Of a DNA stretch of 64,000 nucleotides, positions 19,933 through 29,518 are shown in pieces. The notes below the pieces were generated by a model that saw nothing but the letters and a program-made list of their open reading frames with translations, ran no database searches and was not told where the DNA came from. A program made the translations under genes and the position numbers. The stretch comes from JABDMH01 sp965223025. GTDB taxonomy: Bacteria; Bacteroidota; Bacteroidia; Chitinophagales; Saprospiraceae. The stretch covers positions 1,550,001-1,614,000 of the forward strand of contig CBDCVP010000022.1 in assembly GCA_965223025.1 (NCBI GenBank), in the 5' to 3' direction. The first letter of the stretch is position 1. Each line of letters opens with the position of its first letter.

Positions 19933-20538
19933 ATGTCTGATCAAGAAATGAAAGACCTGTGGAATGAGGCTAACGATGGTGCAACTATTAAATATGACCT
20001 GCCTTTATTAGTTGCTAACCTAGAAGGAGCTATTAAGAAGCGGGATAGATCAATCTTTATTCGAGATACCAGGGAGATTGGAGCTGCTCTCATAGTTATG
20101 ATCTTTTTTGGACAGATGGCCATCGCAGGCGAGGAGCTGATATCAAGAATTGCCAACGTCCTGATAACTCTTTTGTGTCTTTATGTAATATTCCGGTTGT
20201 TAGGTGTTAGAAAGCATAGAAAAACAAATGACTTTAGTAAGTCACTAAAAGAGCAATTGACGCAGCAGAAGAAGTATCTAAAACAACAAGTGCATTTGAT
20301 AAATACTGCTTGGTCATGGGGATTGCTACCATTTCTTGTGCTCATTATGATATCAATGGTTGGGGCGAGGTCATCTGAAGTATTCAATTGGAGTGAAATC
20401 GTCCTGCCGATGTTAATTTTTTCACTCCTTGGTCTTGGTGTGTATTTTTTGAATAAAAGAGTAGTAAGGACTACTTATAAACCAATGATACAAAGCATTG
20501 AAAACGTGTTGTCTCAGTTGGATGAAAACAATAATTAA
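19933..20538 (+). CDS. Four-helix membrane protein, possible anti-sigma factor
   Basis: A 201-residue protein with a cytosolic N-terminus of about 45 residues and four predicted membrane helices (around IGAALIVMIFFGQMA, VLITLLCLYVIFRLL, WSWGLLPFLVLIMIS and IVLPMLIFSLLGLGV). A charged coiled loop lies between the second and third. It directly follows an ECF sigma gene, the position of anti-sigma factors. It has no zinc-binding HxxxCxxC motif, so the role rests on context only. Confidence 0.6.
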   Translation: MSDQEMKDLWNEANDGATIKYDLPLLVANLEGAIKKRDRSIFIRDTREIGAALIVMIFFGQMAIAGEELISRIANVLITLLCLYVIFRLLGVRKHRKTNDFSKSLKEQLTQQKKYLKQQVHLINTAWSWGLLPFLVLIMISMVGARSSEVFNWSEIVLPMLIFSLLGLGVYFLNKRVVRTTYKPMIQSIENVLSQLDENNN

Positions 20539-20551
20539 AAGCATATAGAAA

Positions 20552-21898
20552 ATGTCTAGAATTTTTCACCTAATTTTTATTGGCCTGGTCTTGACTACTT
20601 CAGTACGGGGTCAAGCCGCTGAAATATCAGATCAATTAACCGCATATATTCAAGACCTTATAGATGCCGGATATATTAAAGGCATCGTAGTAGGGGTTAC
20701 ACGCGAAGGTCAGGAGGCTTACCTTTCCAAAGGTGTTCGGTCCATATCCGGAAAAGAAGCTATGGATGAAAATGCCATTTTTGAGATTGGCTCTATATCG
20801 AAAACATTTACTGGGCTATTACTGGCTGAGATGGTCATGCGTGGTAAATTAGAACTCGACGATCCTATACAGCAATACTTACCCCAAGGGATAAAGGCTC
20901 CTAAGCGCGATGGTAATTCAATAAGACTTGTTCATCTGTCTAACCACACTTCAGGTCTACCTCGCATGCCAACAAACTTTGCTCCCGCCGACTATCTAAA
21001 TCCTTTCAAAGACTACTTGGCAGAGGACATGTATCAGTTTTTGAATGGCTATAAACTGACGAGAGATATTGGCAGCTCGTATGAATATTCCAATTTGGCT
21101 ACGGGACTGCTTGGACATCTTCTCGCTACCGCATATAAGACAACTTATGAATCTTTATTGACATCCATCATTACTGAACCCCTTGGCTTAGAGCATACGG
21201 GTATCACTCAGGTCATTGGGCCATTAGCCAAGGGATATGCTGGAAGCGAAGAAGTACCCAACTGGGATTTTAGTTCTCTTCAAGGGGCCGGTGCTATTCG
21301 ATCGTCTGCTTCAGATATGATGCGCTATCTCGAAGCCAATATGGGACTTATTGAGACCAAACTCTACCCTGCTATGCGGCTCGCGCATGCGAATTCCGGC
21401 GCCGCAGACATCAATCCCATAGTAGGTTTGGGGTGGCATACTTTGATCTATGATGAGAAGGAGATCATCTGGCACAACGGCGCAACCGGTGGTTATACCT
21501 CATTTATGGGATGGATCAAAGGAACCGATCAAGGAGTTGTTGTCTTGAATAATTCAAAAGAGAATGTAGACCACATAGGATTGAACGTACTGGTGCCTAC
21601 CTATCCCTTAAAGGCAATCAGGCAGTCTGTAATTCTAGATAAAGAAGTATTGGCAGAGTTTGAAGGGCGGTATGAATTGGCGCCAGGATTTGTTCTTACC
21701 ATTTCAAGAGATGGACAGCAGCTTACTGCCCTGGCAACCGGCCAAGATGCCCTTCCCATCTACCCAGAGTCAGAGACTAAATTCTTCTACAAGGTGGTGG
21801 ATGCTCAGTTAGTCTTCAATAAGAATGAAAACGGTCAAGTAGAGCGTGTAACTTTATTCCAGGGAGGCCAAAAGTTGGTAGGGGTTAGATTAGACTAA
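20552..21898 (+). CDS. Serine hydrolase of the class C beta-lactamase family
   Basis: A periplasmic penicillin-binding-like serine hydrolase. It has a signal peptide (to about VRGQA), the SxxK motif SISK with nucleophile Ser81, a YSN motif in YEYSNLATGLLG, and HNGATGGY as the third box. A C-terminal beta-rich domain of about 95 residues (from EFEGRYELAPGFVLTI) is often seen in esterase or D-aminopeptidase-like relatives. At 448 residues it looks complete. It closes a three-gene unit with the sigma factor and membrane protein, so the sigma factor may control it. The substrate is unknown. Confidence 0.85.
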   Translation: MSRIFHLIFIGLVLTTSVRGQAAEISDQLTAYIQDLIDAGYIKGIVVGVTREGQEAYLSKGVRSISGKEAMDENAIFEIGSISKTFTGLLLAEMVMRGKLELDDPIQQYLPQGIKAPKRDGNSIRLVHLSNHTSGLPRMPTNFAPADYLNPFKDYLAEDMYQFLNGYKLTRDIGSSYEYSNLATGLLGHLLATAYKTTYESLLTSIITEPLGLEHTGITQVIGPLAKGYAGSEEVPNWDFSSLQGAGAIRSSASDMMRYLEANMGLIETKLYPAMRLAHANSGAADINPIVGLGWHTLIYDEKEIIWHNGATGGYTSFMGWIKGTDQGVVVLNNSKENVDHIGLNVLVPTYPLKAIRQSVILDKEVLAEFEGRYELAPGFVLTISRDGQQLTALATGQDALPIYPESETKFFYKVVDAQLVFNKNENGQVERVTLFQGGQKLVGVRLD

Positions 21899-21942
21899 GA
21901 TATCCTTTTAGTAATTTACTCAGATCGAATCGAAGATACTGA

Positions 21943-22707
21943 GCGCACCCAAACCTCTGCCAGCCTGGTCAGTCAGACGAGCAAATCTCCTCCCTTGGCG
22001 AAACATTCGTTTCACAATTTGATCATTTAATCAAAGGCGGGGCAGACTCATCTGACATTGAAACCCGCGATGTTAGAGATCTTTTTAAGATCGTTGGGAA
22101 AAATGGCTTCTTCTATATAGGTGGTGAGCTAGCACAATATGACGGAGACTCTATTAGCTATTTCGATCAGAAGAGCACATCTAAAATAGGTCCCTCCTCT
22201 AAGCCGTTCTATTCATACGAGATGGACACGAGAAAGCATAAAAGATCTGCCTGTAGCACCAATGAATGTACTGTCGGTAAAGATGCTGTTTCTGGAAAGG
22301 AAGCTTGGCTTTGCTACACCGTCTCCAATGATGCAAGACCACTTCGAGACTATTATACTCAACAAGTAATAGGCTGGTACGTATCTGGAAATGTCGTGAC
22401 TGAAGTACAGGGAAAGAAAGGAAGTTGGGGCAAATTCAGACCATATAAGACCGAGTGTTCCATTGATGCGGATCTTACAGTGTCCAACACACATCTGCTT
22501 CCCAAGCATCACACATATAATAAAATAGCTGAAACTAAATCACTTAAGACGACCTCTTCTACAGGTGAAAGATATATTCAGGGGTATTTTCCCCCGGTCG
22601 CCTCAAGTTCTGTTTCTATCTGTTTCTATCACAATGTCGAATGGGATACTAGAGGCTATGATGAAAATCATCCAGATAACCCTGATCTAATATTCTCTTG
22701 TTATTAA
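21943..22707 (+). pseudogene. 5'-truncated copy of the cysteine-containing secreted protein
   Basis: Continuous reading from about 21943 gives a protein closely related to the one at 55652-56623. Both share GFFYIGGELAQYDGDSI versus GYFYMGDVLAKYDGDSI, then RSAC, EC.VGKDA.SGKEAW.CYTVS, VSGNVVTEVQGKK, WGK.RPY.TEC.IDADL, SSTGERYI and VEWDTRGYDEN. An ATG at 22222 starts too late to include the conserved N-terminal half. A TGA lies just before 21943, and no signal peptide can be found. The gene has lost its front end. A truncated receptor gene follows, as in the fuller locus. Confidence 0.75.
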
Positions 22708-22725
22708 TCCTCAGATCTAAGGGCT

Positions 22726-22896
22726 ATGTGCATAGGTAAATGTCTTTCTCTGTTGAGTATAGGATTACTCCTGGCTTTCGGCCAGTCGACAGCTCAGTCT
22801 CTGATCTCCATAGATGTACGTGATGTCCATACAGATAGCCGTCTAGTGGACGCCATCATCTACAACAATCAGGCTGGTATATACCAGGAACGATGA
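22726..22896 (+). pseudogene. N-terminal stub of a TonB-dependent receptor
   Basis: ATG at 22726 to TGA at 22894 encodes 56 residues: a signal peptide (CLSLLSIGLLLAFGQSTAQ) followed by SLISIDVRDVHTDSRLVDAI and IYNNQAGIYQE. This matches the first residues of the receptor at 56643 (SLISVDVRDSHTGCRLVDAI, IYNNQAGIYQE) almost residue for residue, then stops where homology ends. It is the left remnant of a deleted receptor gene. Confidence 0.85.
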
Positions 22897-23272
22897 AGGC
22901 TTTCGTGTTTTCCGGATTGTCTCTGTTATGATCCATAGCAGTTAGACTTCCTAGATATCTTGAGCTTCTCCTCTTTCGTGCACTTCTTTGCCATCTCTAA
23001 TAATTACAAATTTTCTTATGTAACTATGTGCGACTTTTTTGGGGGCCAAGCACTAGCTAGCTTCAGAGCCATGGGTCGATAATCATGTTATGACAATTAT
23101 TCCTCTACCGCGAAAATTGAATGATCTTTTTTATTGTTCTGCTTTTCAATGATTTGGAAGTACTCCACACCAGATAATTTTTAAATATCAATCTTCGAGT
23201 AGGGGTATAGTGTATAACTGTCGACTGCACATGCAGTACTCTGATCTGATTACACTATTGCAAAAATTTGAT
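22897..23272. other. Intergenic region with a possible micro-relic of a transposase
   Basis: No intact gene. On the minus strand 22994-22926 reads MAKKCTKEEKLKISRK before a stop, which resembles the start of IS3/IS911-type OrfA proteins. At 22 codons this is only suggestive. The deletion that removed the receptor gene ends in this region. Confidence 0.3.
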
Positions 23273-26200
23273 ATGAAGAAAGCAACTACTATAATCGCCC
23301 TAATATGTTTGGTGGGCATTACTCATTTAGTCTTTCCCACCTTCCAAACGGAGAAAGTATCAGCAACCAAGTCATCCTCCCTGGAGGTGCAATCACCTAA
23401 TAAGATAAGACATGATCGATCCTCTGGTGCCAAGGGTAAGACCAGAAAACTTACTAAGTCGGGAGCCCGGCATTTTGCGGAGCTTCACCAGCGACTCCGG
23501 ACTGGTGCCGGTCAGAAAAGTCCCGGATATCGTGGTGCATATCACTACAGTGAGTTTGCCAAAGCTAAGAAGAGGGGATTAAAGAGGAGCACTGTAGATC
23601 TGGATTGGATAGAGAGAGGCCCGGGTAATGTAAGTGGTCGAACCAGGGGTTTGTTGGTAGATCCCAGAGACACCAGCAGCCTGACTTGGATTGCCGGTAG
23701 TATCGGCGGTGGTATCTGGAGAACCACCAATGGCGGTCAGAATTGGGAGAATTTGACTCCAGATATTCCCTATTTGTCCATATCAACGCTGGCCATGTCC
23801 GGATCAGATCAGCCAGTTTTTTATGCAGGTACCGGAGAGAGTTTTGGCGGCCTTATTGGAAACGGAATTTTGAAATCGGTAGATGATGGTAAGACCTGGG
23901 AGACCTTACAGTCTACTATCGACGACCCCAGGTTTAAGTATATCAATAGGTTGATCGTTGATCCGGCAGATCCGAATCACTTGGTGGTTTGCTCTCAAAA
24001 CAACAATACCCCCTTCGTTGTCCAGGATTCAGTGCCATCTTCATTCATCATGAAATCTACTGATGGTGGAAATAGCTGGACTGAGACCTATAGCTCCTTA
24101 AACAGTATTCAACACATCATTAATTCTCCCCAAAACTTTAATCTTCAGTTTGCGGCTTTAAACTCAAAAGGGATCATAAAATCAGTGGATGGCGGAGTGA
24201 CCTGGCTTCCTTCACTTGAAGCCCTGCAAAACCACAATCGAATAGAGATAGCCATAGCTCCTTCAGATTCTAATTTTATCTACGCATCTATTGAACAAAA
24301 AAGTGGGGGCATAGATATTTTTCGGACTAGAGACGGCGGAACCAGTTGGAAAAGAATGGCTCCCATCAACAAACAAAACCAGGATCTGGGACATTTCTTT
24401 GGACAGGGTTGGTATGACAATACCCTTGCTGTCCATCCCTATGATCCTGAGACCGTATTCTTGGCCGGGGTGCCCAGTATCATCAGTGTATCAGAAGTAG
24501 ATACAAGTTACTCAAAGCCAGATGTGAGGAGGCTTGTAAAAGAGGTATGGGGATTTCTTGATATCTCTCCCACGGTGGGTTCATCCATTGATGCGGAGAA
24601 TTTCCCTAACCTGGAAATTCGTTTTGGCCCGGGTAAAAAGCAAAAAGCACATTTTTATAGAGTTTATGACGAAATTAATTATTCAGGTTATCACGACGTA
24701 CCTTTTTAAGTTTGGGATACCGATAACAACCAGCAATTGATGGTCTGGATTCAGGATTTGAACGACTATGATGATGCATGGTCCGGAATTCTTGACAGTC
24801 TTGATTCGGAGATGGAGCCTTTGGGTGTGCTTCCCATTCCCTACGATACGGTACCTGACCCGTCCTTCGCTATAGACAATGCCAACATCATTGGTCCCAT
24901 GCTTATACTTCTCGATATTGTGAAGGTTGGGGCGGAGATTGATGTGAACAATCTAAGTTTGGGCAGCCTCAAAATTGAGCCAACGGAGGTACCGATAACC
25001 GGTAGGAACTTGAATGTGTATACAGATGGCTACGGAGTATATGAGGATCTGGAGGTTGGAACAAAAGGCGTACATGTGGATCATCACAACCTGGTGGTGA
25101 TACCCCGGGATAGCAGCACCGGCAGATATTATATACTCAATGCCAATGATGGTGGAGTGGCTTTTTCCAAAGATGGTGGAGTGACATTTGTTCAGACAGG
25201 CGATACTTTTGGAGAAGATATGGAAACGGGTGAAATCTATTCGACTTTGGATGGGTACAATGTGTCCACATTCTACGGAGTAGATAAAATGAATGAGGAA
25301 GACCGCTATGTGGGTGGCACACAAGATAATGGCTCTTGGCTTTCTCCCTCTGATCCTGATGCCACCAGCGGCTGGGATATTGCCCCCAGCGGAGACGGCT
25401 TTCAAGCAGCGTGGCATTACTTCAATCCGGATCTGATTCTCGAGTCTTCGCAGTTCAATTCGATATTTAGGTCTTCAGACCGAGGCAAGAATTGGGATGT
25501 GGTGCAATTGCCAGCTGATTTTGGTCCTTTCTTGACTACGATAGCCAATTCCAAGCAAGACCCGGATCTCGTATTTCTTGTTGACAATTCCGGATTGTTG
25601 AAATCGACCGATTTCGGCCAGAGTTGGGAGATCATAGAGATGCCGGAGAAGTGGGTGTTTAATGAATACTATGTGCCAACGGTTATTTCGCTGGCCAATT
25701 CTCAGGTGATTTGGTCCGGTGGTAATATGACAGAGAATTCCAGAGCAGTCGTATCCACGAACGAGGGCACTGACTGGACTGTGACGGCTAAGTATACTGA
25801 TTCGGATCTGGGAGCGATCTCAGGTATTGCCACACATCCCGCAGAAGACAGTACCGCATATTTGCTTTTTTCTGTTGCTAAGACATCGAAGATCCTGAAA
25901 ACGAAAGACCTGGGTCAAACCTGGACTGATTTATCAGGATTTGGTCCAAATGGGGATGCAAGTCAAAATGGATTTCCGGATGTTGCCGTGTATGATTTAT
26001 TGGTCATGCCCTACGATACCAATATAATTTGGGTGGGAACAGAAATCGGGCTTTTCGAATCCGTTGACGCCGGGTCAAGCTGGCATTACGCTGACAATGG
26101 TGTTCCGGCAGCTGCTATATTCCAAATGAAGATTGTAAACGATGAAGTGATTTTGGCCACTCATGGCAGAGGGATCTGGACAGTGGGATTGCCCGAGTTG

Positions 26201-27370
26201 GAATTTTACGAGCCGGTGGAATCCTTCTTACAACCCAGGGGAAAGTTTCTAACAGGATGGAATCGAACGATCAATGCAAATTTAAATGTTCGGGATCCTT
26301 TAGATTCTATCTCATATTTGGCCATTACTTCGATTGACGATGAAACAACGATTACCACAATCGGAGACACGCTTTACAATGTTGACTCCATACTGGCTAT
26401 AGAGCTGCCCGTCGAGGGACTACCACTTGAAGATGAGATTTTTCAAGGTGAACTGGTTGTCAGATCTTATGCTGAGGGCAGGGAGTACGTATCCAATACA
26501 CCCTATTATATATATCGAACCAAACCAGGCACCATTTCGGAAAATTGGACTTTCAACTTCAATGAAGATTCAAAAGAATTTGCCAACGCCGGCTTCTCTA
26601 TTGAAACACCGGATGGTTTTGAAGATCCGGCCCTGCACACCTTGCATCCGCCCAATCCGAACACCAGACTTTTGGCAATTCTGAGGACCCCTGTTGTGCT
26701 AAGGGAAGAAACACGTTTTCTTTCTTATGATGAGATTGTGCTGGTAGAGCCCGGTGAGGAGGGAGCTGAACCCGGAAGCGCATACTTTTATGATTATGTG
26801 GGCATTCAAATGTCAAAGGATAAATTTGTCAACTCTTCCTTCATAGATATCTATGATTCCGGCAAAAATCCAACTGCTTGGGGAGAGGCAATCGGGGCGG
26901 AAACACCCGGCGAACCGGGCCTTGTAGTGCAATATGGAATTGATCTGCTTGCCCCACCGTTAAACACCGCAGACATTAACTTTAGTATAGGAGATACCGT
27001 TTACCTAAGCTTTGTACTGCAGTCTGATCCTGGTGTGGAACACTGGGGTTGGGCCATTGACAATTTGGAGATAGGACAATTCCCTGTTGGCACACGAGAT
27101 AAAGAGTTTCGTTTTACCAGTGCGCTTGCATACCCAAATCCTTTTAATAATCAAATGGAAGTCAAACTGGAGTTACAGTTTGACCAGCGTGTCAGCATGG
27201 TGCTCACAGATTTGTCTGGCAAGATACTTCGTACGGTTTTCAATGGGAGATTGCCTGCAGGCTCAAGTGAGATCCAAATAAATTCTGGCGCATTTAGTAG
27301 TGGCATTTATTTGTTAAGTGTTCATACCGCTAAGGAGGGCAAACAAATACTTAAAGTGGTTAAGAACTAA
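23273..27370 (+). pseudogene. Type IX-secreted beta-propeller (sortilin/BNR-like) protein, one in-frame stop
   Basis: Read through one TAA at 24707-24709, this is a 1365-residue secreted protein. The ATG at 23273 (MKKATTIIALICLVGITHL) gives a signal peptide. BNR/sortilin-like blades recur: GGIWRTTNGGQNWENLTPD, ILKSVDDGKTWE, IKSVDGGVTWLP, LLKSTDFGQSWE and ILKTKDLGQTWT. The end has a type A sorting domain (YPNPFNNQMEVKL ... GIYLLSVHTAKEGKQILKVVKN) for the type IX system. The sequence on both sides of the stop is in the same frame and continuous (YHDVPF, stop, VWDTDNNQQLMV). A Glu would fit, so GAA to TAA is likely. Function unknown. Confidence 0.85.
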
Positions 27371-27519
27371 TTCATATAACTTGATAAATATTTAAAAATT
27401 GGCGTTGTTAGAGATAGACAAACATCACATTTTGATGCTGCACGGGACAAAGAGCTTCGGTCTTTTCACTATTTAAATAATTCAATGAATCTTATCGCAA
27501 GATTACAAACTAGAAAATA

Positions 27520-27930
27520 ATGAAAAAAGGGACGGTTCTACTTTTGCTTTTGATCTCTAGTATCTCTATGCTGATTAACTGCAAAACCAAGAAAATAATT
27601 TCTCATGCATCAACGACTACCTTAAATAAACAGACGGTGATCGATTCGATTGCAAAAAAGCACTTTGGCCAAAGTTATACCATTACCCCGAATGCAACGG
27701 ATGAATTGGTACTTATCGAGAAACGCACCATAGTGCGTAAGGGTGATTCGTTTCCCAACATTCACTTTTTAGTTCTTGACACAGAGTCTTGGCAAACACT
27801 TCATGAAGAAAGACTTGTAAGGAGCCAACTTAGGTGGAAGACTGCTAACAGTTTGGAGGTCCTTAGGGTACCGGGAGTAATGAAGAGAGGTGATAAACGA
27901 GAGAGGAGGATTATTACTCTGCGACAGTGA
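27520..27930 (+). CDS. Small lipoprotein of unknown function
   Basis: A 136-residue protein with lipoprotein signal MKKGTVLLLLLISSISMLINC (Cys21). The mature part is polar and basic at the end (GVMKRGDKRERRIITLRQ). No family recognised. It stands alone, about 150 bases after the propeller gene. Confidence 0.6.
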   Translation: MKKGTVLLLLLISSISMLINCKTKKIISHASTTTLNKQTVIDSIAKKHFGQSYTITPNATDELVLIEKRTIVRKGDSFPNIHFLVLDTESWQTLHEERLVRSQLRWKTANSLEVLRVPGVMKRGDKRERRIITLRQ

Positions 27931-28285
27931 GGTTAATGGTGTCGTTACACAGATCAAATACAGATTTCCCTGATAAAGCGAATAAGCTGGGTAGATACAA
28001 TGCATGCTGGGTAGATTGCAGCATGACCTTACCGGAAACAAATGTGAGGTGTTTTAAATCTAATGACAAAGTACCAATAGTTCAATCAGGCTAGCTACCA
28101 TCATTAATATATCTCCCAATCTTTAATTTTGATGAAGGTCGGTTTGTATCCAGGAAAATCATCAAGAACAGAAATTTCGAACAATTTGGTACGGAAAGAA
28201 CAAAAAAAATTCTTGTACAGGCAGCGAATCTCTTGCATGGGGATATATAGTAAGAATGCTATTTACTCACAAAAAAATGTATAAA
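27931..28285. other. Intergenic region with a 20-bp tandem repeat
   Basis: No gene supported. The unit gctgggtagat occurs twice at 27986 and 28006, a 20-base period of two copies only. The region precedes the lipoprotein/sigma/barrel cluster and should hold its promoter. Confidence 0.35.
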
Positions 28286-28963
28286 ATGAAGTTCTTGTTT
28301 TCCACACTAATGGTACTAGTGACTATTTTTCTTCTTACTACGGCCTGCACCAAAGCTGATGAGGTTACAACAATAGATAAAGTTGCCACGATTGATCCTA
28401 CAGAAGTAGTGGTGGGAGAAAACGCAGTGCTACTTAAAAGCAGATCTACCGAAGTAATTTCAGATCTGGACACAGGTTATTTGCAGCCTGCTCAATTTGA
28501 TCTCACAGAAAAAATAACCGCTTGGACCACATCTATGACTTTCAATGAAAAGCAAAACGTACTTTTTCTGAACTTTCGTAATGAGAAAGGAGGCGATCTG
28601 GAAGTTGGAGAATACCCTGGAGAAAGCGTAACCACGATAGGAGTGCCTGACATTGATGTAATCAATGAATGGCAAGAAGCTGGTGCAAACCCCGATGAAT
28701 TTCCACAGGACGCTTTCACATTGGTGGACTATGATGCGTCTGATGTCAAGGTATCAATTAGTAAAATTGTCAAAGGCACCGGAGATGGTCTTACACTTCC
28801 AAAAGACGGAATGCCCGGGATCCAGATACTAGATCTTTCTTCTCTCGGAGAAGATGATTTTGATCGAACAGAAATGTCTTTTCATGGTAAAATAGTTTCC
28901 GCTGACGGTAACTCTATGATCATTAATGCCAATTTATTGGTGCTAAACCCGATCATCAATTGA
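28286..28963 (+). CDS. Lipoprotein of unknown function upstream of an ECF sigma gene
   Basis: The frame is open from 28256, but the ATG at 28286 (MKFLFSTLMVLVTIFLLTTAC) gives a proper lipoprotein signal. The mature protein of about 205 residues is acidic and beta-rich (TAWTTSMTFNEKQNVLFLNF and DRTEMSFHGKIVSADGNSM). I recognise no domain. It lies 24 bases before the sigma gene and may be its client or part of its sensing chain. Confidence 0.65.
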   Translation: MKFLFSTLMVLVTIFLLTTACTKADEVTTIDKVATIDPTEVVVGENAVLLKSRSTEVISDLDTGYLQPAQFDLTEKITAWTTSMTFNEKQNVLFLNFRNEKGGDLEVGEYPGESVTTIGVPDIDVINEWQEAGANPDEFPQDAFTLVDYDASDVKVSISKIVKGTGDGLTLPKDGMPGIQILDLSSLGEDDFDRTEMSFHGKIVSADGNSMIINANLLVLNPIIN

Positions 28964-28987
28964 TTTGAAACACTTGAGTCAGGGTTA

Positions 28988-29518
28988 GTGAATCAAGATC
29001 CAAATATAAGGGAACATCTTTTCAAGACCTATGCTCCACGGATTCTTACCCTTTGTCGAAGGTATGAACATCGTGGTATGGACGCAGAGGATATCGTTCA
29101 AGAGGCGTTTCTTAGGGCCTTCGAGAAACTCGAACAGTTTGATGAGTCAAGAAGTTCTTTTCAGACATGGGTTGGCAGAATTGCAATAAATATTGCCTTG
29201 AAGTCGATGAAAAAGACTTTACCTCACATGCAGCTGACAGTGAACTTGTCAGCTGCATGTGAAGAGTATCACAATGAGAGATACCCTGAAGAGGAGAGGA
29301 TGCTAGCTGTCATCGCCAAGTTGCCATCGGGTTATCGTACTGTGTTTAATTTATTCGTTCTAGATAATTTTTCTCACAGAGAGATTGCTGACAAATTGGG
29401 AATATGTGAAACGACTTCTAGATCTCAACTGACAAAAGCAAAGAGATTGATTAGAGATAAATTAGAGGCTGAAAGAATAGAATCCAACAATAAATTAAGT
29501 AGCTCTAGTCCAATATGA
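28988..29518 (+). CDS. ECF sigma factor with a hairpin in its linker
   Basis: A 176-residue ECF sigma factor. Region 2 is visible as YAPRILTLCRRYEHRGMDAEDIVQEAFLRAFEKL and FQTWVGRIAINIALKSMKK. Region 4 is LPSGYRTVFNLFVLDNFSHREIADKLGICETTSRSQLTKAK. The start codon is GTG. Its stop overlaps the start of the next gene (ATGA), so the membrane-anchored barrel protein is coupled to it and is its likely regulator. The linker between regions 2 and 4 is encoded by a perfect 16-bp inverted repeat (separate entry). Confidence 0.92.
   Translation: MNQDPNIREHLFKTYAPRILTLCRRYEHRGMDAEDIVQEAFLRAFEKLEQFDESRSSFQTWVGRIAINIALKSMKKTLPHMQLTVNLSAACEEYHNERYPEEERMLAVIAKLPSGYRTVFNLFVLDNFSHREIADKLGICETTSRSQLTKAKRLIRDKLEAERIESNNKLSSSSPI
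29224..29262. repeat. Perfect 16-bp inverted repeat inside the sigma gene
   Basis: Left arm tcacatgcagctgaca (29224-29239), 7-base loop gtgaact, right arm tgtcagctgcatgtga (29247-29262). The arms are exact complements. The repeat encodes the PHMQLTVNLSAACE linker between sigma regions 2 and 4, where sequence is free to vary. In mRNA it would fold into a very stable stem. Confidence 0.95.

Noticed and set aside
27986..28020. Two-copy 20-bp tandem repeat as a CRISPR or iteron
   Set aside because: Only two copies, no spacers, no replication gene nearby.
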